Shown piece by piece: positions 55,383-64,000 of a stretch of DNA of 64,000 nucleotides. This DNA is from VHCN01 sp964589935 (lineage in GTDB: Bacteria > Verrucomicrobiota > Verrucomicrobiia > Limisphaerales > VHCN01). The DNA lies in contig CAZPVD010000007.1 of assembly GCA_964589935.1 (NCBI GenBank), forward strand, positions 153,699 to 217,698. The letters run 5' to 3'. Position 1 is the stretch's first letter. Each line of letters opens with the position of its first letter. Position numbers and translations under genes: made by a program. The notes below the pieces were generated by a model that made no database searches, was not told the DNA's origin, and saw only the letters and a list, made by a program, of their open reading frames with translations.

Positions 55383-58192
55383 TCCACGTAAAGAAACGAG
55401 TTCAGACCGAAGAGTGACTGACCGAAATCCGCCCACGCGCGCTGCGTTGCGTCGGGCTTGCCGGCATAGACCTCGCACTGCTGCGCGAAGAAGCGCAGCG
55501 ACGCAGCCAGTTCGGTGGCGTCTGGCTCGCGGCCCGACGTGAGGAGAAAGCCGCGCCGCACGATGGTGGTCGCGTCGGGGCCGGCTTCGCGCAGCAGTCG
55601 TTGCGCAAGGTCCGCGCCGCGCTTCACGGCGAAGTCGGAGTTCAGCAGCGCGAGCGACTGTAGCGGCATTGTGGTCTCGGCACGGCGCGTGCAGTTGAAG
55701 ACGATGGACGGCGCGTCGAACGTGCCGAGAAAGGAATTCACCTGCGTGCGGCGCTGCTGGAGAAACACCGAGCGGGAGAATGCGTCGGGCTTCGACTCAT
55801 CCACGGAGACTTCGCCGACAGCGGCGCGCGGCGTCGGCACGAACGGACCATCCGACTTCGCGCCGAGCCTGCCGCTCGCGGCGAGCATCGCGTCGCGAAT
55901 GGCCTCGGCGTCGAGGCGGCGCAGCGGGAAGCGCCAGAGAAGCTGGTCGGCCGGGTCGCGAGCCAGTTGGCGTGGCTGCGGCGCACTGGATTGGCGGAAC
56001 GCGGCGGACTGGAGCACGAGCCGGTGCAGCGCCTTGAGGCTCCAGCCTGACTCGACGAACTCGGCGGCGAGCCACTCCAGCAGTTCGGGATGCGTCGGTC
56101 GCGCGCCGCTCAGGCCCAGGTTGTCCGGCGTCGCGACGAGGCCGGCGCCGAAGTGATGCTGCCAGACGCGGTTGACCGTGACGCGCGCGAGCAGCGCGGC
56201 CTGCGGCGAACCGGGCGTCGTGAGCCAATTCGCCCACGCGAGCCGGCGGCCGGTCGTCGAGCCCGTTGGCGAGATGGCCGCCGTGCCCGGCTTCAGGAAT
56301 GCAGGAAATGCCGGCGTCACGACGTCGCCGCGTGTCTTGTGGTCGCCGCGCACAAGCAGGCGAACTTCAGGCGGTTCCGCGGCGAGGTCGCTGACCCACG
56401 CAATGCGGCCGGGCTTGGGCGAACGCTGCGACGCGAGTTCCTTCATGCGCGCGTCAAAGGTTTGCTTCCGCGTTGCCAGCGCCATTTGGAACGCCACGTT
56501 CCGCGCCGCCCACTCCGTGTCGTCGGGCTGCGATGCCTCGACGCTCACGTTGTCCACGATGAAACTGCGCCCGCAGCAATACTCGAAACCGAATCCGCCC
56601 GGCGGCAGATCATCCGCGTCGAGCGTGAGCGTGCCACCGTCAGCCGCGCCGTCCACGAGATGCTCGACGGTGAACTTGTCTTTGTCCGTCCGCGTCACAC
56701 GCACGCCGAAGTTGTGGCCGGCCTCGTAGTGCGTAGTAGTGATGTTGCCGCGGCGGTTCGACTTCGCGCCGGGATAACGCACGTCGAGCGTGGTCGGCCC
56801 GCCGGGGTTGCCATCAATCAGAATGTTGCCGCCCGCAACAGGAGAGCCGCTGTTGAAGTCGTGCGTCGCGATGAAGTAGCCCACGCGCTCGGCGGGCTTG
56901 CCCTTGCCGTCCACCTGCAACGTGACGAGGTCGAACGTGGCTTGAATCCACTCGCCCGCTTTCGCGGGCCGCCAGTCGAAGGATTGCTTCGTCGAAATCC
57001 AACGGTCACCGGCCGCGCCGCTCTCGATGATGCGCAGCACACCGTCCTTGATGATCGCGCCGGGCGCTTGCTCGCTGTCGAGTGTGACCGGCGGCTTTCC
57101 GCCCGGCGAGTCGTCTCCGGGCGCGGTGTTGGACCAGCGCGCGGAGAGCGGGCCGGGTTGGTCGAAACGGTCGGCGAACAACACGCGGCCCGTGGGACGG
57201 TTCTTTGCGAGCCACGCGTTGAACTCGGCCTTCACCGCGGCTTGCTCGGACTCGATGCGCTTGTCCTTCGCCTCCCACGCTTCCAGTTCGCCCGGGAGGT
57301 TCGCGTGCGTGATGCGGTTGTTCGGCGTGACCCACTTCTCGATGTTGAAGGCGGGGTAGAGGAACGCCTGGAACGCGTAGTAGTCGCGCTGCGTGAGCGG
57401 CTCGAACTTGTGGTCATGGCACTTCGCGCACTGGACGGTGAGGCCGAGCAGGCTCGATCCGATGATCTGCATCGTGGATTCGAGCGCGTAGTATCGGTCG
57501 GTGCGGACCTCGTCGGGATTGCCGTCGCTCTCGCCGGAGCCGTCCTGGCCGTTGCGGAGAAAGTGCGTGGCTTCAAGCAACTCGATCACCTGCGGTGTCG
57601 CGGGCTGGCCAGGCTTCCAGCCGGACAATTCGTCGCCGGCAAGTTGCTCGCGCACGAATTGGTCGAACGGCTTGTCGCGGTTGAGCGAGCGGATGACGTA
57701 GTCGCGGTAGCGGTAGGCGAGCGGGCGGTCGCTGTCCGCTGCGAAGTAGCCGTTGGAGTCGGCGTAGCCGGCCGCGTCGAGCCAGTGCTTGCCCCAGCGC
57801 TCGCCGTAGCGTGGCGAAGCTAGATAGCGCTCGACCATGCGTTCGTAGGCACCGGGCTGCGAGTCCGCGGTGAACGCGGCGATTTCATCGGGCGTCGGTG
57901 GGAGGCCAGTGAGCGCGAAGGCAACGCGTCGAAGGAGCGTCGCGCGATCCGCTTCAGAATTCGCGGTGAGCCCCGCGGCCTTCAACTGCTGCGCAATGAA
58001 CAGGTCAATGGGCGATTGTGAATACGCCCGCCCGCGGGCTTCCGGCACCGCAGGCCGCCGCAACGGCTGAAAAGCCCAGTGTGTTTCGGCGCGAACCGAT
58101 GTGGACTTCGCAGCACTTTTCGCCGTGGCGGCAGCGGCTTGCATAACCGCGCCGCTCATGACGAGAAACCCGATCAACACGCCCGACTTCAT
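55379..58192 (-). CDS. DUF1549/DUF1553 protein with a concanavalin-like insert
   Basis: The 937-residue exported protein (leader MKSGVLIGFLVMSGAVMQAAAATA) has a DUF1549 domain (RRVAFALTGLPPTPDEIAAF, ASPRYGERWGKHWLDAAGYADSNGY) that includes the cytochrome-like CAKCHDHKFEPLTQRDYYAF. Between residues about 330 and 550 is a lectin-like/LamG-type insert (VLFADRFDQPGPLSARWSN, FSYCCGRS-like end: GFEYCCGRSFIVDNV). Then DUF1553 follows (LLARVTVNRVWQHHFGAGLVATPDNLG, PLRRLDAEAIRDAMLAASG). The N-terminal cytochrome domain often present in the family is absent. I chose the ATG at the leader. It is translationally coupled (ATGA) to the DUF1501 gene. Confidence 0.92.
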   Translation of the reverse strand: MKSGVLIGFLVMSGAVMQAAAATAKSAAKSTSVRAETHWAFQPLRRPAVPEARGRAYSQSPIDLFIAQQLKAAGLTANSEADRATLLRRVAFALTGLPPTPDEIAAFTADSQPGAYERMVERYLASPRYGERWGKHWLDAAGYADSNGYFAADSDRPLAYRYRDYVIRSLNRDKPFDQFVREQLAGDELSGWKPGQPATPQVIELLEATHFLRNGQDGSGESDGNPDEVRTDRYYALESTMQIIGSSLLGLTVQCAKCHDHKFEPLTQRDYYAFQAFLYPAFNIEKWVTPNNRITHANLPGELEAWEAKDKRIESEQAAVKAEFNAWLAKNRPTGRVLFADRFDQPGPLSARWSNTAPGDDSPGGKPPVTLDSEQAPGAIIKDGVLRIIESGAAGDRWISTKQSFDWRPAKAGEWIQATFDLVTLQVDGKGKPAERVGYFIATHDFNSGSPVAGGNILIDGNPGGPTTLDVRYPGAKSNRRGNITTTHYEAGHNFGVRVTRTDKDKFTVEHLVDGAADGGTLTLDADDLPPGGFGFEYCCGRSFIVDNVSVEASQPDDTEWAARNVAFQMALATRKQTFDARMKELASQRSPKPGRIAWVSDLAAEPPEVRLLVRGDHKTRGDVVTPAFPAFLKPGTAAISPTGSTTGRRLAWANWLTTPGSPQAALLARVTVNRVWQHHFGAGLVATPDNLGLSGARPTHPELLEWLAAEFVESGWSLKALHRLVLQSAAFRQSSAPQPRQLARDPADQLLWRFPLRRLDAEAIRDAMLAASGRLGAKSDGPFVPTPRAAVGEVSVDESKPDAFSRSVFLQQRRTQVNSFLGTFDAPSIVFNCTRRAETTMPLQSLALLNSDFAVKRGADLAQRLLREAGPDATTIVRRGFLLTSGREPDATELAASLRFFAQQCEVYAGKPDATQRAWADFGQSLFGLNSFLYVE

Positions 58193-58287
58193 GTGAGTGG
58201 CACACATTCTCATGGATTGGCGGATGCACGCAACCCGCCGTGAATGACGAACGTGCCGCCAGATCACATCTGAATACAAAAAGCACT

Positions 58288-59787
58288 TCATCCAAGAATC
58301 TCCTTCACCACGTTCCCGCTCACATCCGTGAGCCGGTGAAACCGCCCGCCGTGCTGGAATGTCAGCCGCTCGTGGTCAATACCAAGCAGGTGCAGCATCG
58401 TTGCGTGCAGGTCATACATTTCCACAACGTTCTCCACGGCACGATAGCCGAACTCATCCGTCGCGCCGTAGGTCGTCCCGCCGCGCACGCCGCCGCCGGC
58501 GAGCCAGACTGTAAAGCCTTGCGGGTTGTGGTCGCGCCCGTCGCTGCCTTGGGCAAAGGGTGTGCGGCCAAATTCACCGGCCCAGAGCACGAGTGTCGAG
58601 TCGAGCAGTCCGCGCGCCTTCAAATCCTTCAACAGCGCGGCAATCGCCTGGTCAACGACGAAGGCATTCCGCCCATGATCCTTCTTCATGTTGCCGTGCG
58701 AGTCCCAAGGAGAGACGAAGCGGATACCGCTGACGGCGCTGACTTCGACGAAGCGCACCCCGCGCTCGACGAGCCGGCGCGCGAGCAAGCACTCCCGCCC
58801 GTAACGCGCCTTGAGCGGGTCGGTTGAGTTCACGCCGTAGAGCTTGAGTGTTGCTTCGCTCTCGCCGCGCAGGTCAGCGGCTTCGGGCACCGCCGTTTGC
58901 ATCGCGGCGGCAAGTTCGTAATTGCGGATGGCGGATTCGACCGGGGCGGATTGCGCGCCGAGTTGCGCAGCAAAGGCACGGTCGCTTTCCGCGATGAAGC
59001 CGAGCTGGTTCGCACGCGCCGCAGCGGAACCATGCGATGCAAGGTTCTCCATCACCGGGCCGTTAACGAGGTTGAACTGGGTGGCCTCGTGCTGTGCGGG
59101 CAGAAAGCCGCTGCTCCAGTTCGCCAATCCGCCAAGCGGGATGGAGCCGCCGTTGAGCACGACGAAGCCGGGCAGGTTTGCCGCTTCGGTGCCGAGCCCG
59201 TAACTAGCCCAGGCACCCATGCTGGGCCGGCCCTGCATCCCGCTGCCAGTGTGAACAAAATAACAAGCCTGCGCGTGTTCGGGAAACTGGCTCGTCATCG
59301 AGCGGATGATGCAGAGGTCGTCAGCACACATCGCGAGGTGCGGGAACAATTCGCTCATGGGAATCCCCGATTGCCCGTGCGCTGCGAACTCCCACGGGCT
59401 GGCGAGTGTTTTGCCGATGGCGTCGAACTGTGTCGCGTCCGTGCGCAGCGGGAATGGCTTGCCATGCTCGGCGCGCAGGCGCGGCTTCGGGTCGAACGTG
59501 TCCACCTGCGACGGCCCGCCGTCCATGAAAAGGAAGATGACATTTTTCGCCTTCGCCGGGAAATGCGGAACGTGGGGCCGTGTTTGCGAAATGGCGGAGG
59601 CACTCGTCTGCGGCGCCAGTCCGAACAATCCCGCGAAGGCCAGCCAACCAAAGCCTGTGGAAACGCGCTGCAACATCGCACGACGGGTCAACAAGCCGCG
59701 ATGAACCGCCGCGCTGACGCTGTGACCGTCGGTCAAACGCGCGGCATAATTGCCGTCTGTGCTGAGTTCGCCGCAGGCGGAGTTCAT
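58288..59787 (-). CDS. DUF1501 domain protein, Tat-exported (second copy)
   Basis: The 499-residue protein has a twin-arginine leader set in from the N-terminus (LLTRRAMLQRVSTGFGWLAFAGLFG) and the same family blocks as its neighbour at 53985: VIFLFMDGGPSQVDTFDPKP, SMGAWASYGLGTEAANLPGFVVL, LARRLVERGVRFVEV and LWAGEFGRTPFAQGSDGRDHNPQGFTVWLAGGG. It starts with the repeated MNSA of its paralogue, and its start overlaps the upstream DUF1549/DUF1553 gene (ATGA). The two pairs are tandem relatives, not recent duplicates, as the sequences differ widely outside these motifs. Confidence 0.93.
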   Translation of the reverse strand: MNSACGELSTDGNYAARLTDGHSVSAAVHRGLLTRRAMLQRVSTGFGWLAFAGLFGLAPQTSASAISQTRPHVPHFPAKAKNVIFLFMDGGPSQVDTFDPKPRLRAEHGKPFPLRTDATQFDAIGKTLASPWEFAAHGQSGIPMSELFPHLAMCADDLCIIRSMTSQFPEHAQACYFVHTGSGMQGRPSMGAWASYGLGTEAANLPGFVVLNGGSIPLGGLANWSSGFLPAQHEATQFNLVNGPVMENLASHGSAAARANQLGFIAESDRAFAAQLGAQSAPVESAIRNYELAAAMQTAVPEAADLRGESEATLKLYGVNSTDPLKARYGRECLLARRLVERGVRFVEVSAVSGIRFVSPWDSHGNMKKDHGRNAFVVDQAIAALLKDLKARGLLDSTLVLWAGEFGRTPFAQGSDGRDHNPQGFTVWLAGGGVRGGTTYGATDEFGYRAVENVVEMYDLHATMLHLLGIDHERLTFQHGGRFHRLTDVSGNVVKEILG

Positions 59788-62700
59788 TTCAAGTAAAGGA
59801 ATTCCTTCAAGTTGAACATCGCCTGCGCCAGGTCACACCACGCTTTCACTTCGCTGCCGTCACAGGTGCCGGTTTGTTTCACGAGAAATTCCTCAGCGCG
59901 GTGGAGTTCCGCGTCCGTCGCCGGCCGGCACAGCGCCGTTGCGTAAAACCAGCGGATGCGGCTGGTCGTGTCGCTGGATTGGGCGAGCGCGCGTTGCGCG
60001 AAAAGACCGGCTTGTTGGACCACAAACGGGTCGTTGAGCAAGGTCAGGCTTTGCGCGGGAACATTCGTCGGCGCGCGACGGCCGGCGGGTGATGCGGGCT
60101 TCGGCTGGTCGAAGGCAAAGAGAAATGGCGACGGATGATTGCGCCTCACTTCAAGATAAAGGCTGCGCCGGCCAAGCCCATCAAGCGGGCCGTCATTCGG
60201 CGAGTAGTCATCCCGCTGGCCCGCCGGGATGAGAACCGGGACGCCAGGACCGAACTGCGCGCGGTCGAGCCGTCCACTCGCGGCAAGGATGGCATCGCGC
60301 AACGACTCCGCATCGAGCCGGCGCAAGTTCGCGTGCGAGAGGAGACGGTTGTCCGGGTCACGCTCGGCCGCGCCAGGCGGAACCTCGCTGCTTGACGCGA
60401 ATGCCTCGCTCGTGAGCATGAGCCTGAGCATCGCTTTCACCGACCAGCCGCGCGCGATGAAATCATTTGCGAGCCAGTCGAGCAGCTCAGGATGGCTCGG
60501 TTGTTCGCCAAGTTTGCCGAAGTTGTCCACGCTGCGCGCAAGGCCCGCGCCAAAGACATGATGCCAGAGCCGGTTCACCATCACGCGCGACGCAAGCGGG
60601 CTGCACAGGATGTCCTCGGCCAGTTCGCGCCGCCCGCTGGCCGTGGTGCGATAAGGCGCGACGTTGAACGCGGAAAGAAAGTGCCGCGGTTCGGCGGCCG
60701 CAGGCTGAAGATGATTGCCGCGCGGGAATAAGTTTTCATTAAATCCCGGCGCCTCGTCCGAGACGGCAACGACGCGCGTCGGCACTGGAACTTGCGCCTC
60801 GATTTCGCGATGCCGGGCGACAGGCGCGGACGCCGTTTGCATTTCGTTTTCCAGCAAGCCCGCTCGAAGGAGCGAGTTGAGGAAGAGCGCCTGTGCGTCG
60901 TCGCATTTGTCCGCGGCCCACGCGTCCACGGCATGCCGCGCGGCATCGGTGAACTCCGCAGCGAGGTCAGACACGTCTTTCGCCGAGGAGAGTTCGGTGG
61001 GCAGCACAGATGGTTGCGCCAGCTTTTCACCATCGTGAAAAATGACCTTTGCAATGCCGGCGGCAGAACGGCCGTCAGTCGGAAGCTTTGACACGTCCTT
61101 TACGATGCCGGGGTAGGGAAAGTCGTCGCGTGGCGTGAGTTCGATGTAAGCGCGACGGCCCCGCCAGTTATCGCGGATGGGCAGCGTAACCCAGCGCAGC
61201 ACGGTGCGATCGGCAAGCTTCGGCGTGACTTGGGTGAAAAGCAGCGAGTCGCCCTGAAAATTTTCGATGACGAGACGCAGCCGCGCGTTGTTGTCCCCGG
61301 TAACAAGTGCGGAGATGAACTTGTTCGTGATCGTGAAGTTCGGAGACCTCAAGGTGCCGGGGTGCTTGTCCGAAATCAGATGCGAGTAACGGCCGGCAGG
61401 ATAGGTCGCGGACAAAATGTTCGAGCCGGTCGTCGCGATGGAGAAATCACCAGCCGCCGCGCGCTGCGTAAAGCCGCCGGTGGCAAACCAGCCGCAATCG
61501 GAGCCGGTGGTGAAGTCGGCGAAATTGACTAAACGCGAAGCGTTACTCTGTTTCGATGCAGAGTTGGAGTCGTGCGAGCCAATGTTCCGCGCTCCGGAGC
61601 GGAGTGCCTTGAGCAACGGCGAGAGAGATTGCTTGTTCGTCTCCGCGGCTGCGAAGGCGGCGCGCCAGCGCGTGATTTCGGATTGCAGTTCCTTCGCCGG
61701 CTCGCCGTCTTCACGGGCGGCGGCAATCGCTCGCGGCCACAGCGCGATTTGCCTTTGCCAGATTGTAACTAATGCGGCGCGAATTTCTGTTTTTAACTTC
61801 ACCAACTCAACATCTCGCGCGTGCAGTTTCTCCGGCGGGTCGAGGACGCGGACGGACGTGCGCGTGCTGGCAAGGATGCTGTAAAGGCCGTGAAAATCGT
61901 GTTGTGAAATCGGATCGAACTTGTGGTCATGGCAGCGCGCGCAGGACACGGTCAGGCCTAGAAACGCTTTGCTCAAGGCGTCAATCTGGTTGTCCACCAC
62001 AATGACCTCCTCACCCTTCACGTCCACAGGCGTTTGATTGAATTCAACGAGCCTCCACCACGCGGTCGCAAGAAGCGATTCGTTGATATCGAGGGCCTGA
62101 TTCCAACGCGGCTTTGGCAAAAGGTCGCCTGCGATGTGTTCACGGACGAACTGGTCGTAAGGCAAATCCTCGTTGAACGCGCGGATGAGATAGTCGCGAT
62201 AACGCCACGCGTGCGGCAGCCACGCATCGTCCTCGGTGCCGTGCGTGTCAGCATAGCGGACGACATCCATCCAATGGCGGGCGAACCGCTCGCCGAAGTG
62301 AGGCGAGGCGAGGAGACGTTCGGTGAGATTGGCGATGGCCGATTCTCGATTACCAATTGAACACTCGCGCACGAACGCCTCGACTTCCTCTTGCGTGGGC
62401 GGCAGGCCGGTCAGGACGAAATAAATCCGGCGGACCAAGGCACGCGGATCAGCCGGCGAACTGGGCTTGAGTTTTCTTTCCGCGAGTTTGGCGTAGAGGA
62501 ATCCATCAATAGGGTTTTTCTTCCATGCCTCTGACAACGCACGAACCGAAGGCGGTTTGATCGCCCTCAGCGGTTGCAGCGACCACCACGACTTGTCAGC
62601 CCGCTTCGTTTCCACCTTGCCTTCGCTGGTGCCGCGGTCCTCCGCTGGCGCTTTAATTTGTGCGGTGAAAAACGCCATCGCCACGAGCAATTCTTCGCTC

Positions 62701-62963
62701 CCGCCCGGAGGCAGCAGCATCAGGTCCGCGCCCGAGTCCATCGGCGTCGGGTGCGCGATCTCCGTCCAGAAACTGCGCGCGTTGTCCCCGCGGTGCGGCT
62801 TGCGGACATGCACGATGTCGCAGTCGAGCTTCACCGGCTTGTCCCTGGAGAAGTGCGGCAGCGAGACGTTGAGCGAGTCGGGAAAAAGTCCTTCCTTCGC
62901 GGCAGCGGCGACATCGAGGGCAGTCGAAAGCGCAACCAAAACGGAAAAATGACATGCCTTCAT
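59784..62963 (-). CDS. DUF1549/DUF1553 protein with an N-terminal fragment of another domain
   Basis: The 1059-residue exported protein (leader MKACHFSVLVALSTALDVAAAA) contains DUF1549 (RRIYFVLTGLPPTQEEVEAF, GERFARHWMDVVRYADTHG, CARCHDHKFDPISQHDFHGLY), a carbohydrate-binding-like middle part (residues about 500-660) and DUF1553 (LASRVMVNRLWHHVFGAGLARSVDNFG, HANLRRLDAESLRDAILAASG). Residues 30-92 (KLDCDIVHVRKPHRGDNARS, then SGADLMLLPPGGSEELLV) do not belong to this family but match, from memory, the start of the PVC beta-propeller / HzsA-like proteins, which then stops abruptly. A repeat-derived stretch SIGNRESAIANL lies near residue 205. It leads the minus-strand cluster. Confidence 0.88.
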   Translation of the reverse strand: MKACHFSVLVALSTALDVAAAAKEGLFPDSLNVSLPHFSRDKPVKLDCDIVHVRKPHRGDNARSFWTEIAHPTPMDSGADLMLLPPGGSEELLVAMAFFTAQIKAPAEDRGTSEGKVETKRADKSWWSLQPLRAIKPPSVRALSEAWKKNPIDGFLYAKLAERKLKPSSPADPRALVRRIYFVLTGLPPTQEEVEAFVRECSIGNRESAIANLTERLLASPHFGERFARHWMDVVRYADTHGTEDDAWLPHAWRYRDYLIRAFNEDLPYDQFVREHIAGDLLPKPRWNQALDINESLLATAWWRLVEFNQTPVDVKGEEVIVVDNQIDALSKAFLGLTVSCARCHDHKFDPISQHDFHGLYSILASTRTSVRVLDPPEKLHARDVELVKLKTEIRAALVTIWQRQIALWPRAIAAAREDGEPAKELQSEITRWRAAFAAAETNKQSLSPLLKALRSGARNIGSHDSNSASKQSNASRLVNFADFTTGSDCGWFATGGFTQRAAAGDFSIATTGSNILSATYPAGRYSHLISDKHPGTLRSPNFTITNKFISALVTGDNNARLRLVIENFQGDSLLFTQVTPKLADRTVLRWVTLPIRDNWRGRRAYIELTPRDDFPYPGIVKDVSKLPTDGRSAAGIAKVIFHDGEKLAQPSVLPTELSSAKDVSDLAAEFTDAARHAVDAWAADKCDDAQALFLNSLLRAGLLENEMQTASAPVARHREIEAQVPVPTRVVAVSDEAPGFNENLFPRGNHLQPAAAEPRHFLSAFNVAPYRTTASGRRELAEDILCSPLASRVMVNRLWHHVFGAGLARSVDNFGKLGEQPSHPELLDWLANDFIARGWSVKAMLRLMLTSEAFASSSEVPPGAAERDPDNRLLSHANLRRLDAESLRDAILAASGRLDRAQFGPGVPVLIPAGQRDDYSPNDGPLDGLGRRSLYLEVRRNHPSPFLFAFDQPKPASPAGRRAPTNVPAQSLTLLNDPFVVQQAGLFAQRALAQSSDTTSRIRWFYATALCRPATDAELHRAEEFLVKQTGTCDGSEVKAWCDLAQAMFNLKEFLYLK
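62327..62363. repeat. GGCAATCG-type repeat inside the DUF1549/DUF1553 gene
   Basis: On the coding strand the stretch runs CAATTGGTAATCGAGAATCG, then GCCATCGCCAATC, a chain of related 7-8-bp units, translated SIGNRESAIANL. It sits in a variable loop between two conserved helices of DUF1549. A relative occurs at 30603-30625. Confidence 0.45.
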
Positions 62964-63188
62964 GTGGATTGCAGCGTGAAGCTACCGAACGTGATGGTGG
63001 TTGTCACGACTTCATGCGAGGTGGAGGATAGTCACTCGCCAACGTTCGCTCCGAGATATGAACGAGCCGACGCGACCCGCAGCCTTTGGGATTCGGTGAG
63101 ATCCGCCTTGACGCCCGGAGCACGAGAAGAGCAGCCAAAAAACTACTTGGTCGCGCGCAACGGGAAGGTATGCTCAACGACATTAGTC

Positions 63189-64000
63189 ATGTCATTCCGC
63201 GACGACCATTGTTGCTCCTCAAACCACGGCCTTGGCTGGCAAGCGTGGTTAATGGCGTTTCTCGCTGGAGTTGTGTTCAGCGGCTTGAACTTGTGCGCGG
63301 CCGAGTCGCGCACAGCCGCTGCGACCAGCAACGCTTCGAGTGACCCGGCGCGGCAGCTTTTCACGCGGCACTGCCAGAAATGCCACGCGGGGCCGAAGCA
63401 CAAGGGCGACTTCCAGATCGAGGGCCTGACGCAGGATTTTTCAGACAAGAAGAACCGCGAGCTGTGGCTCGCTGTGATGGAGCAACTCGCGTCGGGCAAG
63501 ATGCCGCCGAAGGACAAGCCGCGTCCGCCAGTGAAAGATGTCCAGGCTGCGGTCAGTTGGATCAATGAGCGCGCGGGCGCAGCGGAGCTCGCGCGGAGGG
63601 CTGCGGAGGGCCGCGTGGTCATGCGGCGGTTGAACCGCGCCGAGTATGCGAACACCGTGCGCGACTTGCTCGGCGTGGAGGTTGACTTGAGCGACCTGCT
63701 GCCGCCGGACACTTCGACAAGCGGCTTCGACAACAGCGCCGAGTTGCTGCACACGTCCTCGTATCTGCTGCGCAGTTACCTCGATGCGGCCGACCGGGTA
63801 TTGAACGAGGCCATCGCCAACCAACCGCAGCCCTGGCTGCTCAAGAAGCGGTTCGACATCCGCGATGAAAAGTCCGTGAAGCCCACTGGCAGTGTCTATC
63901 GCCACGTGGACGATGGCGTGGCCATCTTCGCAGCGTGGGAGTCGGCGAACATCCGCGTCACGATGTGGAATTTCCGCAGCCACGTGCGCGGCAAGTATCG
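63189..64000 (+). CDS. DUF1587/DUF1592-type planctomycete cytochrome protein (3' end beyond window)
   Basis: The plus frame is open from an ATG at 63189 to the window end (about 270 residues seen). A leader (WLMAFLAGVVFSGLNLCAAES) is followed by a cytochrome C-like domain with CQKCH (Cys 62, His 66), FQIEGLTQDFSDKKNRELW and KMPPKDKPRPP, then DUF1587 (MRRLNRAEYANTVRDLLGVEVDLSDLLPPDTSTSGFDN), and the start of the following domain (RHVDDGVAIFAAWE). This is the large PVC cytochrome family with DUF1592/1588/1585 domains downstream. An alternative ATG at 63252 would give a leader without basic residues, so I prefer 63189. It is divergent from the DUF1549/DUF1553 cluster, with 225 bp between. Confidence 0.88.
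   Translation, partial: MSFRDDHCCSSNHGLGWQAWLMAFLAGVVFSGLNLCAAESRTAAATSNASSDPARQLFTRHCQKCHAGPKHKGDFQIEGLTQDFSDKKNRELWLAVMEQLASGKMPPKDKPRPPVKDVQAAVSWINERAGAAELARRAAEGRVVMRRLNRAEYANTVRDLLGVEVDLSDLLPPDTSTSGFDNSAELLHTSSYLLRSYLDAADRVLNEAIANQPQPWLLKKRFDIRDEKSVKPTGSVYRHVDDGVAIFAAWESANIRVTMWNFRSHVRGKY

Noticed and set aside
56090..57823. 577-codon plus-strand frame opposite the DUF1549/DUF1553 gene.
   Set aside because: Low-complexity Arg/Ala/Val composition, no motif, and complete overlap with a well-supported gene.

Overview
The window is a G+C-rich stretch of chromosome. Its gene content points to a free-living member of the Verrucomicrobiota, probably the Pedosphaera/Limisphaerales side (inference). 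The pointers are two tandem DUF1501 + DUF1549/DUF1553 gene pairs, a DUF1592-type cytochrome protein, a PVC-type heme-binding dehydrogenase-like protein, Cys-type sulfatase, ThuA and xylose-isomerase-like sugar proteins, a Ser/Thr kinase joined to TPR and leucine-rich repeats, and GC-rich palindromic repeats that I recall from this group. There is one tRNA (Pro, GGG), no rRNA, no CRISPR array and no recognisable transposase or prophage.

Layout. 1-6894 (mostly minus): a catabolic gene set with a galactonate-dehydratase-like enolase-superfamily enzyme (cut by the window edge), a neutral-ceramidase-like protein, an MFS carrier, an amidohydrolase and a DapA-family lyase, interrupted by one low-G+C zinc-ribbon gene. 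6999-20369: exported proteins (LRR lipoprotein, sulfatase, transglutaminase-like protein), a methyltransferase, an exported ThuA / dienelactone hydrolase / intradiol dioxygenase operon, and a divergent rhamnogalacturonan lyase - esterase - heme protein run, all suggesting plant polysaccharide and aromatic breakdown outside the cytoplasm. 20459-25687: tRNA-Pro, uracil-DNA glycosylase, a candidate small RNA, class II aldolase and a sugar isomerase-like protein. 25877-33243: two related lipoproteins around a LysR regulator, a desaturase, phosphoesterase, pseudouridine synthase and a divergent enolase-superfamily protein. 33258-41182: a kinase, then a polysaccharide synthesis and ABC export cluster (FkbM, two glycosyltransferases, Wzt/Wzm). 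41409-47918: pheT, a promoter with a Fur-like operator in front of an outer-membrane protein and a cytochrome, a Fur-family regulator, cinA and a DUF4337 protein. 47958-53763: a MacAB-like efflux operon interrupted by a four-helix-bundle gene cassette, plus an ArnT-like glycosyltransferase. 53985-64000: the DUF1501/DUF1549-DUF1553 pairs and the start of a DUF1592-type protein.

The most striking signal is not a gene. A 137-144 bp palindromic element with perfect 13-bp terminal inverted repeats and four internal hairpins is inserted in frame inside two neighbouring protein genes (ceramidase-like and MFS). The two copies lie in opposite orientations and are read in different frames, and both host frames stay open. 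At least five other short iterated repeat families (CACGGAT, GGAACGC, AAAGTTC, ACTGAAA and GGCAATTG types) lie between genes as inverted pairs, supply stop codons or protein tails, or sit inside coding regions. One pair brackets the four-helix-bundle gene that splits the efflux operon. Together they suggest a genome in which small palindromic elements often rewrite protein loops and ends.
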